Below the pieces are notes generated by a model. That model had not been told where the DNA came from. It did not search any database and saw only the letters and a program-made list of their open reading frames with translations. A program made the position numbers and the translations under genes. Of a stretch of DNA of 64,000 nt, positions 8,114 to 17,016 are shown one piece after another (position 1 is the stretch's first letter; each line of letters begins with the position of its first letter). Source of the stretch: Myxococcales bacterium (lineage in GTDB: Bacteria > Myxococcota_A > Polyangia > Haliangiales > Haliangiaceae); the NCBI GenBank assembly GCA_947483555.1, contig CANKMW010000021.1, positions 1 to 64,000 on the forward strand, in the 5' to 3' direction.

Positions 8114-11100
8114 TCACGGCAAGCTGACGCGATCGCCGTCGACCTTGCAGGCCCCACGGGCGGCAAGCTCGGCGACGCCGTCGGCCATCCGCTTCTTGAC
8201 CACGTCGCCCTGGCGACTGAAGCCAAGCAGCTTGGCGGTCTCGCGGATCAGGTCGGCGGCCGGCAGGCCGACGTTGCGGTGGAGGACGACCAGCGCCGCG
8301 GCGGCGATCTCGAGCAGCGGCAACTCCTCGACGTCGCGGCGGGTCTCGGCTGCTGGACCCGGAACCCGGACCACCGGCCAGCCCACCGCATCCTGGTCGT
8401 TACGCCACACCACGTCGGTGTCGCCGTCCCGGGCGATGCGCCCGCGGGCCAGCGCGAGGACCTTGACGCGGTCGGTGACCCGCGCCGTGACCCGACCGAT
8501 GCCGCAGTAGGCACCGACGCGACGCGCGAGCAAGCCGATCCGGATCGGCGCCTCGACCACCAGCACCGCGTCGATCACGTTGGCGATCTCCGGCTCGCGC
8601 GCGGCGTCGAACAGATCGTCCGGCTTGCGCCGCCCAGCCGGCACGCCCGCGACCTGATACGGCGCGACCGCCGGGCCACCCGGACGCGAGGCCTCCGGCG
8701 CCGCCACCGGTCTGGTCGCCGGACGCGCGGCCACGCGCTTGCTGCCACCGGCGGTCTTGACCGTGGGCGCGGCATCGACCGCGGCCGGCACCGAAACCGA
8801 AACCGAAACCGAAACCGGAGCCGAAACCGAAACCGGAGCCGAAACCGGAGCCGAAACCGAAACCGGAGCCGGAGCCGACGCCGACGCCGACGCCTTCGCG
8901 CGGCGCGGCGCGCGCGCCGCCCGCGCCGCCGCGATCGCCGCGATCACCGCGTTGTGCGCCCGCTGCGACTCCTTGTCGGCGTCGTGCCACCAGTCGAGCG
9001 ACCAGATGCGGTGCAAGCGCCAGCCGAGATTTCCGAGCACCAGGCCGCGCAGCCGGTCGCGATCGCGTGCGGTCGTGGCCCGCGCATACGACGGACCGTC
9101 GGTCTCGACCCCCAGCACGTAGCGCCCCGGATCGTCGGGATCCACCACCGCGAGGTCGACCCGATACCCGGCACAACCGACCTGATGGTGGACGGTCCAG
9201 CCGCGCGCCACCAGCCCGAGGCCGATGGCGCGACCCAGCGGCGTCAGCGGCTCCCGGACCTCGCGCGCCCCACCCGCCCGTTCGCCGTCGCGAACGTAGC
9301 GCAGCAGCTCGCCGAGATGACGGACCCCGAGCGCGGCGACGCCATCGCCATCGGAGCCGGCGTCGATCATCTCGGGCTCCAGCGACGAGAACACCACCAG
9401 CTGCTCGCGGGCGCGGGTCACCGCGACGTTGAGCCGGCGCTCGCCACCGGCGCGGTTGAGCGGCCCGAAGTTCATCGTCAGCTTGCCGTCGCGGTCGGGG
9501 CCGTAGCCGATCGAGAACAGCACGACGTCGCGCTCGTCACCCTGGATGGTCTCGAGGTTCTTGACCAGCACCGGCTCGCCGACCTGGTCGCCGACCTGGT
9601 CGCCGAAATAACGCTCGAGCTCGGGATGGCGGCGGCGCTCGTCGTCGAGCAGATCGAGCACCAGCTCCTGTTGCGGCCGACCGAACGTGACCACGCCGAT
9701 CGACTTCTTCGCGCGCTCGGGATCGGCGAGCCGCGCCATGATCTCGGCGACCACCGCCTCGGCCTCGACGCGGTTGGTGCGCGTGCCAGCGCGATCGTAG
9801 ACGCCGTCGACCTTGCGCCACGCCACGCCCAGGTCAGCGGTCTGCGCCGCGGCCGCCGGGAACACGTCCAGCCGACCATCGTAGTAGCGATCATTGGAGA
9901 ACCCGATCAGATCCTCGTGACGGCTCCGGTAGTGCCAGGACAGGCGCAGCTCGGGCAGCCGGGCGGCCACGCACTCGTCCAGGATGCTCTCGAGCTCCTC
10001 GACCTCGTCGGGACCATCGTCACGATCGTGGTCCGCCGGGTCACCGCCACCTCCCGGCTCGAAGAACCGCGTCGGCGGCAGCTGGCGCGAGTCGCCGACC
10101 ACCACCGCGGCCTTGCCGCGCGCCAGGGCGCCGATCGCATCGCAGGTCGGGATCTGGGACGCCTCGTCGAAGACCACGACGTCGAAGCCGGTGAACGCGG
10201 TCGCCGGCGCGTCGGCTGCGGCCGCGCTCGAACCGGGGCCGGGATCGAGGTACTGCGCCACCGACAGTGGGCTCATCAGCAAGCACGGCTTGAGCCGGGT
10301 CAGGAGATTGGGGATGTCGCGGAACAGCGCCCGCAGCGGACGGTGGCGGCGCTGCTTCCGGGCCTCGTGCAACAGCACGCCGACCTCGCCGCCATCGGCC
10401 ACCTCGGTGCTGACCTTGGGCACGCGCTCGCTGAGGCGGGCGATCGCCCGCGCGCGGGCCACCCCGAGCTGGGCCCGATCGAGCTCGGCGAACTCGGCGA
10501 TGCGGGCCTGATGCGTCGCGCCGTGGAACCCCGACAGCGAGGGCGCCGTCGCCACGCCGGCGTCGGCGATCGCGGCATGCAGCGCCCGCTCCCAGGCCGC
10601 CACCACGTGATCGTCGGCGACGGTCTCGTGCTCGATCTGCGTGATCACGACCTCCAGCCCGGCGGCGAGCGCGACCTTGCGCGCGCGCGCGTACGCCGTC
10701 CAGTCGCGCAGCGAGCCGGGTGCCGCCGCCCATGCCTCGGTGCGCTCGGCCAGCTCCGCCAGGTGATCGCTACCAGCACCGCCGTCGCCGTCGCCGACCA
10801 CGACGCCGCAGGTTTCGGACAGCCGCGCCAGCGCCTCGCGCCAGGCGGTCACCGCGCGCTCGACGTCGGCGAACGCGGCCACGCCGCCGCCGCTGGCGCC
10901 GCTCTCGGGCCCATCGCTCACCGCGGCGACCAGCGCGCGCCACGCCGCGGGACGATCGCCGGTCACCGCGACCTTGGCGAAGGCCGCGGCCAGCTCGCGC
11001 ACCCACGCCAGCGCTCGGTCGACCGGTTCCAGGTCACCGTCGTCGTCGGCAGCCGCCGCCAGCGCTCCCAGCCAGCTCCGGGCCGCCGGTCGCGCCGCGT

Positions 11101-13183
11101 CGAGCAACACGTCGGTCTTCTCGATGATGCGCGCGGCATCGAGCTCGTCAGCGATCGTGGCGTCGTCGGGCAGGCTGACGCCGCTGGCCAGCGCCAGGCG
11201 AGCCGCCTGGCGCGGCTTGCGCAGCGCGAACCAGCGAAACAGGAAGAACCGGCCACCCCAGGCCCGGAAGGTCTCGGCGAGCGCCGCCAGATCGAGCTGG
11301 TAGATGCGGTCGCTCCAGCGCTCGGTCAGCTTCCGGGCCAGCGCCCGCCGCTGCCGCACCAGCGCCAGCCAGGTGTCGGGCTCCTTCGGCGCCGCCTCCA
11401 TCGTCGTCGCCACCGCCGCCTTGGGCTTGGTCAGCGCGAGCTTGTCGGCGGAGGGTCTGCCGCTCGCCGCGCCAGCGCCCGCCGAGACCGGTCCCGCCGC
11501 CATCACCAGCTCGACGCCCGGACGCGGCGTCGCGGTCACCGTGGCGGCCAGCGCCCCCAGCGCCTCGAGCTCGGCGCGCGTCCGCCCCGCCAGGCCGGGC
11601 ACGACCCCCGGCAGTCCGGCGACCGCTGCCACCAGCGCCCGGCCCGCCGCCTGCGCGGCCGCCACCGCCGCCGCCACGCGCTCCTGCCCGTCGATGGGCC
11701 AGGCCTCGAGCGTGGCGCCGTGCCACGGGTGGGTCGCGACCGGATCGATCTCGACGGCGGCCTGGGCCAGCCGCGCGATCGCCTCGCGGCGCACCGCCAC
11801 CACCGCGGCGGTCACGCCGGTGACCCCGACGTCGCCGTCGAGACGCCACTCGTCCTGGAGCTCGCCGAGCCGGCCGAGGGCGTCATGCACGGTCACCCCC
11901 GATGGCCCTGGCGCGTGCAGCGCGGTCGCCACGCCATCGAGGTCGTCGCGAGCGGCGGCGAGCCGGGCGTCATCGCCGATGACCGGCGCGTTGGGCCGCC
12001 AGACGCGCTCCAGCACCCGGGCCAGCTCGGCGATGACCTCGCGTTTCTTGGCCTTGTGCGAGTGCACCTCGAGGCAGAAATCGCCCAGGCCGGCGGCGGT
12101 CAGGCGGCGCTGCACGACCTCGAGCGCCGCCATCTTCTCGGCGACGAACAGCACCGACTTGCCGGCCGCCAGGCACTGCGCGATCAGGTTGGTGATGGTC
12201 TGCGACTTGCCGGTGCCGGGCGGACCCTGGAGGACGAAGCTGCGACCGCGGGCGGCGGCCAGCACCGCGACCAGTTGACTGGCGTCGCAGTCGAGCGGCG
12301 CGAACAGCTCGGCGGGCGAGATCGAATCGAGCTCGGATGGATCCGGAAACCCATCGCCGGACGGAAACGGTGCCGCGCCGCCGGCCGCCAGGTGCGCCAC
12401 CACCGGCGCTCGCAGCAGCGTCTCGCCCCGCTGCTCGAGGTCGGTCCACATGACGAACTTGGTGAACGAGAGCACGGCGAGCCGGCAGTCGCGGACCACC
12501 ATCCATCCCGCCACGCCGGCCACCGCCGCCGCCACCGCGTCCAGCGTCGCGGCGACGTCGATCGCGCCATCGTCACCCCGCAGCGGGGGCGCCAGGCTGA
12601 CGCCGTGCGCGGTGCGCAGCTTCTCGACCAGGGTGTCGTTCCAGCGCCAGTCCTCACCGTCGGCGGCGGCGACCTGGTAGCGGTCACGGGCGGCGGCGCG
12701 ACGCAGCTCGGCCGGCACCATCACCAGCGGCGCGTGGCGCGCGACGCCCGACGGCGAGGCCTCGCCGGCGGCGGATTCGGACCAGCGCAACGTGCCGAGG
12801 GTCAGCCACAGCGTGCGGGCGCCGGCTTCGGACAGCGATTCGCGCGCCGCCCGCGCCATCGCCACCAGGCGACGATCGAGCTCGTCGCCGGCCAGCGGGG
12901 CCAGCAGCCGGCGCGGGGCCGCGCCGGTCGGCTCACCGCGGCCCGACTCGATCGGATCGCGCGGCGTCTGCAACGCGAGCGGGACCTGCGCGGTGACCGG
13001 CACCAGGTCGAGCGCCCGATCGTCGTCGAGCAGCGCCGCCACCGCCACCGGATCGGCGTCGACGAACGACACCACGGTGCGGCCATCGCGCGCATCGAGC
13101 ATCCGATTGCGCAGGGTCAGATCGAGCAGCGATCGCTTCCAGCGATCGAGGCGCCGCCCCGCGGCCTCGTCCGTCGTCGTCAT
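8114..13183 (-). CDS. giant DUF4011 / SF1 helicase / Vsr-like nuclease / DUF3320 protein, 1689 aa
   Basis: Start ATG at 13183 (MTTTDEAAGRRLDRWKRSLL) begins right at the DUF4011 domain. Order of parts: DUF4011 (RNRMLDARDG), Walker A at about residue 320 (QGPPGTGKSQTITNL), a long helical insertion, Walker B near residue 1003 (VVFDEASQIP, then GDSRQLPPTRFF), SF1 C-terminal motifs (QGDERDVVLFSIGYG and LNVAVTRAREQL), then a PD-(D/E)XK/Vsr-like nuclease (VDLAVVDP, LGVETDGPSYAR, about residue 1359). A repetitive Ser/Val/Pro linker (about 1429-1465) and a DUF3320-type winged helix at the end follow. Helicase-nucleases with this architecture occur in prokaryotic defence islands; function here is inferred to be nucleic-acid processing, possibly anti-phage. 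It stands alone, divergent from a Nudix gene. Confidence 0.88.
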   Translation of the reverse strand: MTTTDEAAGRRLDRWKRSLLDLTLRNRMLDARDGRTVVSFVDADPVAVAALLDDDRALDLVPVTAQVPLALQTPRDPIESGRGEPTGAAPRRLLAPLAGDELDRRLVAMARAARESLSEAGARTLWLTLGTLRWSESAAGEASPSGVARHAPLVMVPAELRRAAARDRYQVAAADGEDWRWNDTLVEKLRTAHGVSLAPPLRGDDGAIDVAATLDAVAAAVAGVAGWMVVRDCRLAVLSFTKFVMWTDLEQRGETLLRAPVVAHLAAGGAAPFPSGDGFPDPSELDSISPAELFAPLDCDASQLVAVLAAARGRSFVLQGPPGTGKSQTITNLIAQCLAAGKSVLFVAEKMAALEVVQRRLTAAGLGDFCLEVHSHKAKKREVIAELARVLERVWRPNAPVIGDDARLAAARDDLDGVATALHAPGPSGVTVHDALGRLGELQDEWRLDGDVGVTGVTAAVVAVRREAIARLAQAAVEIDPVATHPWHGATLEAWPIDGQERVAAAVAAAQAAGRALVAAVAGLPGVVPGLAGRTRAELEALGALAATVTATPRPGVELVMAAGPVSAGAGAASGRPSADKLALTKPKAAVATTMEAAPKEPDTWLALVRQRRALARKLTERWSDRIYQLDLAALAETFRAWGGRFFLFRWFALRKPRQAARLALASGVSLPDDATIADELDAARIIEKTDVLLDAARPAARSWLGALAAAADDDGDLEPVDRALAWVRELAAAFAKVAVTGDRPAAWRALVAAVSDGPESGASGGGVAAFADVERAVTAWREALARLSETCGVVVGDGDGGAGSDHLAELAERTEAWAAAPGSLRDWTAYARARKVALAAGLEVVITQIEHETVADDHVVAAWERALHAAIADAGVATAPSLSGFHGATHQARIAEFAELDRAQLGVARARAIARLSERVPKVSTEVADGGEVGVLLHEARKQRRHRPLRALFRDIPNLLTRLKPCLLMSPLSVAQYLDPGPGSSAAAADAPATAFTGFDVVVFDEASQIPTCDAIGALARGKAAVVVGDSRQLPPTRFFEPGGGGDPADHDRDDGPDEVEELESILDECVAARLPELRLSWHYRSRHEDLIGFSNDRYYDGRLDVFPAAAAQTADLGVAWRKVDGVYDRAGTRTNRVEAEAVVAEIMARLADPERAKKSIGVVTFGRPQQELVLDLLDDERRRHPELERYFGDQVGDQVGEPVLVKNLETIQGDERDVVLFSIGYGPDRDGKLTMNFGPLNRAGGERRLNVAVTRAREQLVVFSSLEPEMIDAGSDGDGVAALGVRHLGELLRYVRDGERAGGAREVREPLTPLGRAIGLGLVARGWTVHHQVGCAGYRVDLAVVDPDDPGRYVLGVETDGPSYARATTARDRDRLRGLVLGNLGWRLHRIWSLDWWHDADKESQRAHNAVIAAIAAARAARAPRRAKASASASAPAPVSVSAPVSAPVSVSAPVSVSVSVSVPAAVDAAPTVKTAGGSKRVAARPATRPVAAPEASRPGGPAVAPYQVAGVPAGRRKPDDLFDAAREPEIANVIDAVLVVEAPIRIGLLARRVGAYCGIGRVTARVTDRVKVLALARGRIARDGDTDVVWRNDQDAVGWPVVRVPGPAAETRRDVEELPLLEIAAAALVVLHRNVGLPAADLIRETAKLLGFSRQGDVVKKRMADGVAELAARGACKVDGDRVSLP
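8788..8896. repeat. hexanucleotide array (CCGAAA/CCGGAG type) in the helicase gene
   Basis: Imperfect 6-bp repeats, mostly accgaa and gccgaa on the plus strand. On the minus strand they encode the Val/Ser/Pro linker between nuclease and DUF3320 domains. Because units are 6 bp, length changes keep the reading frame. Confidence 0.85.
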
Positions 13184-13264
13184 CGCCCGCACTGTAGCCC
13201 CGCGCGGCCCCACCTGCGGCGGAACCCGCCGCAGCCGATCCCGGGTACCATCGCCCGGTTGCCC

Positions 13265-13696
13265 GTGCCGCCTTCGCCCGACGATGCCCCGACCCACGCC
13301 GGTGGCGTGGTGGTGCGGCACCGCAGCGACGGCTCGCCCGAGCTGCTGGTCATCACCGGCCGCCGCCATCGCGAGCGCTGGGTGCTGCCCAACGGGCACC
13401 TCGAGCCGGGTGAGGATCCGGCGGCGGCGGCGATCCGCAGGGTCCGCGAGGAGGCCGGCGTGGTCGCCGCCGTGGTCACCCCGCTCGAAGACGTCGCGCT
13501 CGAGATCGACGGCGAGCGCCAGCTGGTGCGCTGGTACCTGATGGAAGCCAGCGATCAGCTCGAGGACCACGAGCTGCGCGAGGTGCGGTGGCTCGAGGCC
13601 GCCGCCGCGCTCGAACGCCTGACCTTCGCCGACGCCCGCACCGTCGCCGAGCACGCCCTCGGGGTGCTGGCGGCCACCGCGGATTCGTCGTTGTGA
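13265..13696 (+). CDS. Nudix hydrolase with altered Nudix box
   Basis: About 143 aa, one Nudix domain. It begins with the strand AGGVVVRHRSDGSPELLVIT, and the Nudix box is GHLEPGEDPAAAAIRRVREE followed by AG. The consensus REUXEE reads RRVREE, so the first Glu is an Arg while the last two Glu are kept; activity may be altered. GTG at 13265 is preferred, with a TTG two codons upstream also possible. Nudix enzymes hydrolyse nucleoside-diphosphate-linked substrates. Its stop overlaps the start of the aminotransferase (GTGA), and that gene overlaps the phosphatase (ATGA), so the three form a coupled unit. Confidence 0.85.
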   Translation: MPPSPDDAPTHAGGVVVRHRSDGSPELLVITGRRHRERWVLPNGHLEPGEDPAAAAIRRVREEAGVVAAVVTPLEDVALEIDGERQLVRWYLMEASDQLEDHELREVRWLEAAAALERLTFADARTVAEHALGVLAATADSSL

Positions 13697-14886
13697 GCCG
13701 CGAGCCGGCCGCGGTTCCGCTCGACGCGTTCGCGCTCGACCCGACCGTCGTGCACGCCAACCACGGCTCGTTCGGTGCCTGCCCGCGCGCCGTCCTCGAC
13801 GCCCAGACCGCCGCTCGCGCCCGGCTCGAGGCCGGCACCATGCGCTGGTTCGTCCTCGAGTACCTGCCGGCGCTCGACGCCGCCCGCGACGCCGCCGCCA
13901 CGTTCGTCGGCGCCGACCCCGACGGCTTCGTCTTCGTCCCCAACGCCACCCATGGGGTCGCCACCGTGCTCGCCAACCTGCGCCTGAGCGCCGGTGACGA
14001 GCTGCTCACCACCGACCACGCCTACCGCGCTTGTCGCAATGCCCTCGACCGCACCGCCGGCGCCGCCGGCGCCCACGTGGTGGTGGCGCCGATCGCCCTG
14101 CCGGCCCGCGATCCCGCAGCGCCGATCGCCGCCGTGCTCGAGCGCGTCACGCCACGGACGCGCCTGGTGCTGGTCGATCACGTCACCAGCCCGACCGCGC
14201 TGGTGCTCGACGTCGGCGTGCTGGCCCGTGCCCTGCCCGCCCATGCGCCGCTGTGCGTCGATGGTGCCCACGCGCCCGGCATGCTCGACCTCGGGGTCGG
14301 CGCGCTGGGCGCCACGTACTACGCCGGCAACTTCCACAAGTGGACCTGTGCGCCCAAGGGTGCCGGCTTCCTGTGGGTCGCGGCCGATCGCCGCGACGGC
14401 TTCCGCCCCCTCGTCACCAGCCACGGCTCCACGCTGCCCGATGGGTCCCGGACCCGGTTCCGGCTCGAGCACGACTGGACCGGCACCCACGACCCGACGC
14501 CTTACCTGACCGTCCCGGCGGCGATCTCGACGGTCGCCGCGCTCGGCGGTGGCTGGCCGCGGGTAAGGGCCCACAACCGCGCGCTGGCCCGGGTCCTGCG
14601 CGACGATCTCGCCGACGCGCTGGGCGCCGGGCCCATCGATCTCACCACCGGCGCGACGGCCGCGTCGATGGCCGCGCTGGCCGTCACGCTGCCGGCCGGC
14701 GCCGACCACCTCGCTGTCGAGCGCGCGCTGCTCGAGCGCGGCGTCGAGGTCCCGATCGTGAGCCATCCCGGCTCGCCGTGGCCGCTGGTGCGGGTCTCGG
14801 CTCACCTCTACAACCAGCGCGACGACGCCGCTCGTCTCGCCGCCGCCTTGACGGCGCTCGGCGTCCGCGGCATGAGGATCCCATGA
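13693..14886 (+). CDS. class V aminotransferase, isopenicillin-N-epimerase-like
   Basis: 397-residue PLP-dependent fold-type I enzyme of the class V group. Features: N-terminal VHANHGSFGACPRAVLD, VPNATHGVATVLANL around the PLP phosphate site, the Asp in CVDGAHAPGMLDL, and the Schiff-base lysine in GNFHKWTCAPKGAGFL. Relatives are annotated as isopenicillin N epimerase or cysteine desulfurase-like; the HKW context and the GSFG start favour the epimerase-like group, whose substrates are mostly unknown. There is no beta-lactam gene nearby, so that specific name should not be used. GTG start overlaps the Nudix stop by 4 bp. Cytoplasmic. Confidence 0.87.
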   Translation: MSREPAAVPLDAFALDPTVVHANHGSFGACPRAVLDAQTAARARLEAGTMRWFVLEYLPALDAARDAAATFVGADPDGFVFVPNATHGVATVLANLRLSAGDELLTTDHAYRACRNALDRTAGAAGAHVVVAPIALPARDPAAPIAAVLERVTPRTRLVLVDHVTSPTALVLDVGVLARALPAHAPLCVDGAHAPGMLDLGVGALGATYYAGNFHKWTCAPKGAGFLWVAADRRDGFRPLVTSHGSTLPDGSRTRFRLEHDWTGTHDPTPYLTVPAAISTVAALGGGWPRVRAHNRALARVLRDDLADALGAGPIDLTTGATAASMAALAVTLPAGADHLAVERALLERGVEVPIVSHPGSPWPLVRVSAHLYNQRDDAARLAAALTALGVRGMRIP

Positions 14887-15671
14887 CGATGGCTCCAGCA
14901 GCGGCGGTCGGGCGCACGTTCGTGATCGGCGACATCCACGGCGACCGCGCGCTGCTCGAGCCGCTGCTGGCGGCGCTGCCGTTCATCGCGCCCGACGACA
15001 CCCTGGTCTTCCTCGGCGACTACGTCGACCGCGGGCCCGACAGCCGCGGCGTGGTCGAGATCCTGCGGCGGCTGCCCGAGAAGACGGTCGGCAAGGTGGT
15101 GTTCTTGCGTGGCAACCACGAGGACGCGCTGTTGCGCACCATCGACGACAAGGACGCGTCGTTCGTGATGCCGCCCGGCAACGGCGTCGCGGCCAGCTTC
15201 CACTCGTTCGCCGACCTCGCGCCGCCGGTGGCCGGCGGCCTGGTCGCGGCCGAACACTTCGAGCGCTACCTCGATCCGTCGCAGTGGCTACCGCCGCCGG
15301 TGGTGAGCTGGATGCGCGACCTGCCGCTGTGGTACCGCGACCACCACGCGGTCTACGTCCACGCCGGCCTCGAGGGCGAGGGCACGGTCTGGAACCCGCC
15401 CGAGACCTCGACGGCGAAGTCGTTGCTTTGGCAGCGCGAACCTGATTTTTTCGTCGGCTACGGCGGTCCGCCGCTGGTCTTCGGCCACACCGCGACCAGC
15501 GACTTGCCGCCCGAGGACCCGTCCCGCACCACCGCGTGGACCCGCGGTCCGCTGGTCGGCATCGACACCGGCGCCGGCAAGGGCGGCCCGCTGACCTGCC
15601 TCGAGCTACCGTCGCGCACCGTCTATCAGGCGTTCCCGGACGGCTCCGTCACGACCACCGCGCTGGCCTGA
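14883..15671 (+). CDS. PPP-family serine/threonine protein phosphatase / diadenosine tetraphosphatase-like
   Basis: 262-residue metallophosphoesterase of the bacterial PPP type (PrpA/PrpB, ApaH-like). All motifs are present: GDIHGD near residue 15, GDYVDRGPDSRG, RGNHED, and the later His in VHAGLEGEG and GHTATSD. Such enzymes dephosphorylate Ser/Thr proteins or cleave Ap4A. With a Nudix gene in the same coupled unit, Ap4A or another nucleotide is a possible substrate; with kinases nearby, proteins are also possible. ATG overlaps the aminotransferase stop (ATGA). Confidence 0.88.
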   Translation: MTMAPAAAVGRTFVIGDIHGDRALLEPLLAALPFIAPDDTLVFLGDYVDRGPDSRGVVEILRRLPEKTVGKVVFLRGNHEDALLRTIDDKDASFVMPPGNGVAASFHSFADLAPPVAGGLVAAEHFERYLDPSQWLPPPVVSWMRDLPLWYRDHHAVYVHAGLEGEGTVWNPPETSTAKSLLWQREPDFFVGYGGPPLVFGHTATSDLPPEDPSRTTAWTRGPLVGIDTGAGKGGPLTCLELPSRTVYQAFPDGSVTTTALA

Positions 15672-15824
15672 CGGAGCTCGTCGAGCCGCTGGCTAGGCAA
15701 CTTGGCCAGGCAGGTTGTCGGCGACCGCTCGCCGGCGGCGGCCAACGCCGCGAGGTCGGCGGGCGACGGAGCCGCGGTTCGCTGGCCCGCGCCTTGCTGA
15801 GCACCGCCGGCAAGGAGTCCCGTC

Positions 15825-16262
15825 ATGAAGAACAAGATCTACGTTGCCATCCTGCTCGCTGCCTCGGCCCTGGTGCCAGCGTTCGCCACCGCCGGATTGA
15901 AGTCGACCCACGAGGTCGCGATCGGCGCCACGCCCGGCGTGTCCGGGCGCACTCGTGCCCAGGGATCGATCATGGGCGCCCGCAACAGCGCCGACAGCGT
16001 GCAGTACATCGGGTGTCGCGCCAACCAGGAGATCGGCTACTGCTACGCCAAGGACAAGGCCGGCCGGGCGTTCATGTGCAGCAGCAGCGCGCCCGCGATG
16101 CTGACCGCGATCACGGCCGTGAACGCCAGCTCGCACCTCATCATCGATGCCGACGGCCTGGGCATCTGCCGGAACCTCGAGATCACCAACATGTCGCGCT
16201 ACGTCGCCGACGTCGCGAGCCCGACCGCGATCATCAACCCGCCGGGCTCGAGCCTGCCGTGA
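15825..16262 (+). CDS. small exported protein, unknown family
   Basis: 145 aa with a clear signal peptide (MKNKIYVAILLAASALVPAF, then ATA) and a good aaggag ribosome site 7 nt before the ATG. The mature part has five Cys (including IGCRANQEIGYCYAKD and ICRNLEIT), suggesting disulfides in the periplasm or outside. I do not recognise a family. The next gene starts within its stop codon (GTGA), so both are translated together. It is preceded by 153 bp of non-coding sequence after the phosphatase. Confidence 0.7.
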   Translation: MKNKIYVAILLAASALVPAFATAGLKSTHEVAIGATPGVSGRTRAQGSIMGARNSADSVQYIGCRANQEIGYCYAKDKAGRAFMCSSSAPAMLTAITAVNASSHLIIDADGLGICRNLEITNMSRYVADVASPTAIINPPGSSLP

Positions 16263-16738
16263 AGGCGATGCTCGGCACCGGGGCCCTGTGCCTGGCGATC
16301 GGCCTCGGCATCGGCGCGTTCTTCGCCGGCTCGGCGCCGACGACGGCGCTGCCCGCCCAGGTCGCGGCCACGGCGCCGGCGGCGCGTGACGGCCTCGCGC
16401 GCGCCGAGCTGGCCGCCATCATCCGCCAGGAGCTGGCCCGCGAGCGGGCCAGCGCGCCGACCACCGGGGCCGGTGCGGTTGCCCACCATCAGGCCGCGGA
16501 CGACGCCGCCCTCGATCGCGGCGTGCTCGCCCCCGAGCTCGCCGACCAGGCCGAGCGCGCCACCCAGATCGTCGGCGACGCGCTGGCGAGCGGCGCGTGG
16601 ACCGAGGCCGACAAGGCGGCGCTCACCCAGCAGCTCGAGGGCCTGCCCGGGCCGATCATGGCCGAGATCGCCGGCCAGCTCGCGGCCGCGGTCAACGCGG
16701 GCGCGGTGCGCCTCGACCTCGACAGCCTGCCGCTCTGA
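16259..16738 (+). CDS. membrane-anchored Ala-rich helical protein, unknown
   Basis: 159 aa from the GTG at 16259. One N-terminal hydrophobic segment (MLGTGALCLAIGLGIGAFFA) probably anchors it in the inner membrane, or acts as a signal peptide. The rest is Ala/Glu-rich and mostly helical, with the second half (WTEADKAALTQQLEGLPGPI) resembling short regulatory or sensor proteins. No family recognised. Coupled to the preceding exported protein, which may be its partner. Confidence 0.65.
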   Translation: MKAMLGTGALCLAIGLGIGAFFAGSAPTTALPAQVAATAPAARDGLARAELAAIIRQELARERASAPTTGAGAVAHHQAADDAALDRGVLAPELADQAERATQIVGDALASGAWTEADKAALTQQLEGLPGPIMAEIAGQLAAAVNAGAVRLDLDSLPL

Positions 16739-17016
16739 CTCGCGTTTCGCCCTTCCTGGGCGAACCACGAATCAGTCGATCCCAGGGAACGTGCCGTTCC
16801 CCTCGTCGGGCGGAGCCCGACGAGCCTCCCCTTCGCCTTCGGCCGGACTCCCGGCCGGCGCGACCGTGTCGCGCGACCCACATCGGAACACCGACCACAA
16901 CCCGGTACGATCGTCGAGAGGCCGACCGGCATCGCGCCGAAAAGGGCGAACGCCGAGTCTGAGGCGGCGTGAGGCGGCCTGAGGCGGCGTGAGGCGGCCG
17001 GGCGGCCGCGGCGAGC
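16739..17016. other. hairpin-rich intergenic region
   Basis: 278 bp between convergent genes with no convincing ORF. It contains four structures: ttcgccc/gggcgaa hairpin at 16746-16764, gggaacg/cgttccc at 16785-16801, a 10-bp stem ctcgtcgggc/gcccgacgag at 16802-16824, and four copies of a 10-bp gaggcggcgt-type repeat at 16961-17000. The hairpins plausibly end transcription from both sides, though none has a T tract. Confidence 0.6.
16961..17000. repeat. 10-bp tandem repeat x4
   Basis: gaggcggcgt, gaggcggcct, gaggcggcgt, gaggcggccg in a row, 16 bp downstream of the kinase-like gene's stop codon. Confidence 0.85.

Noticed and set aside
8279..13696. Very long plus-strand open frame opposite the helicase gene
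   Set aside because: Arg/His/Gly-rich composition typical of an antisense shadow of high-GC coding sequence. Only its last 143 codons (Nudix) look like protein.
13693..14886. Naming the aminotransferase as isopenicillin N epimerase
   Set aside because: No other beta-lactam biosynthesis gene is present; the family is mostly of unknown substrate.
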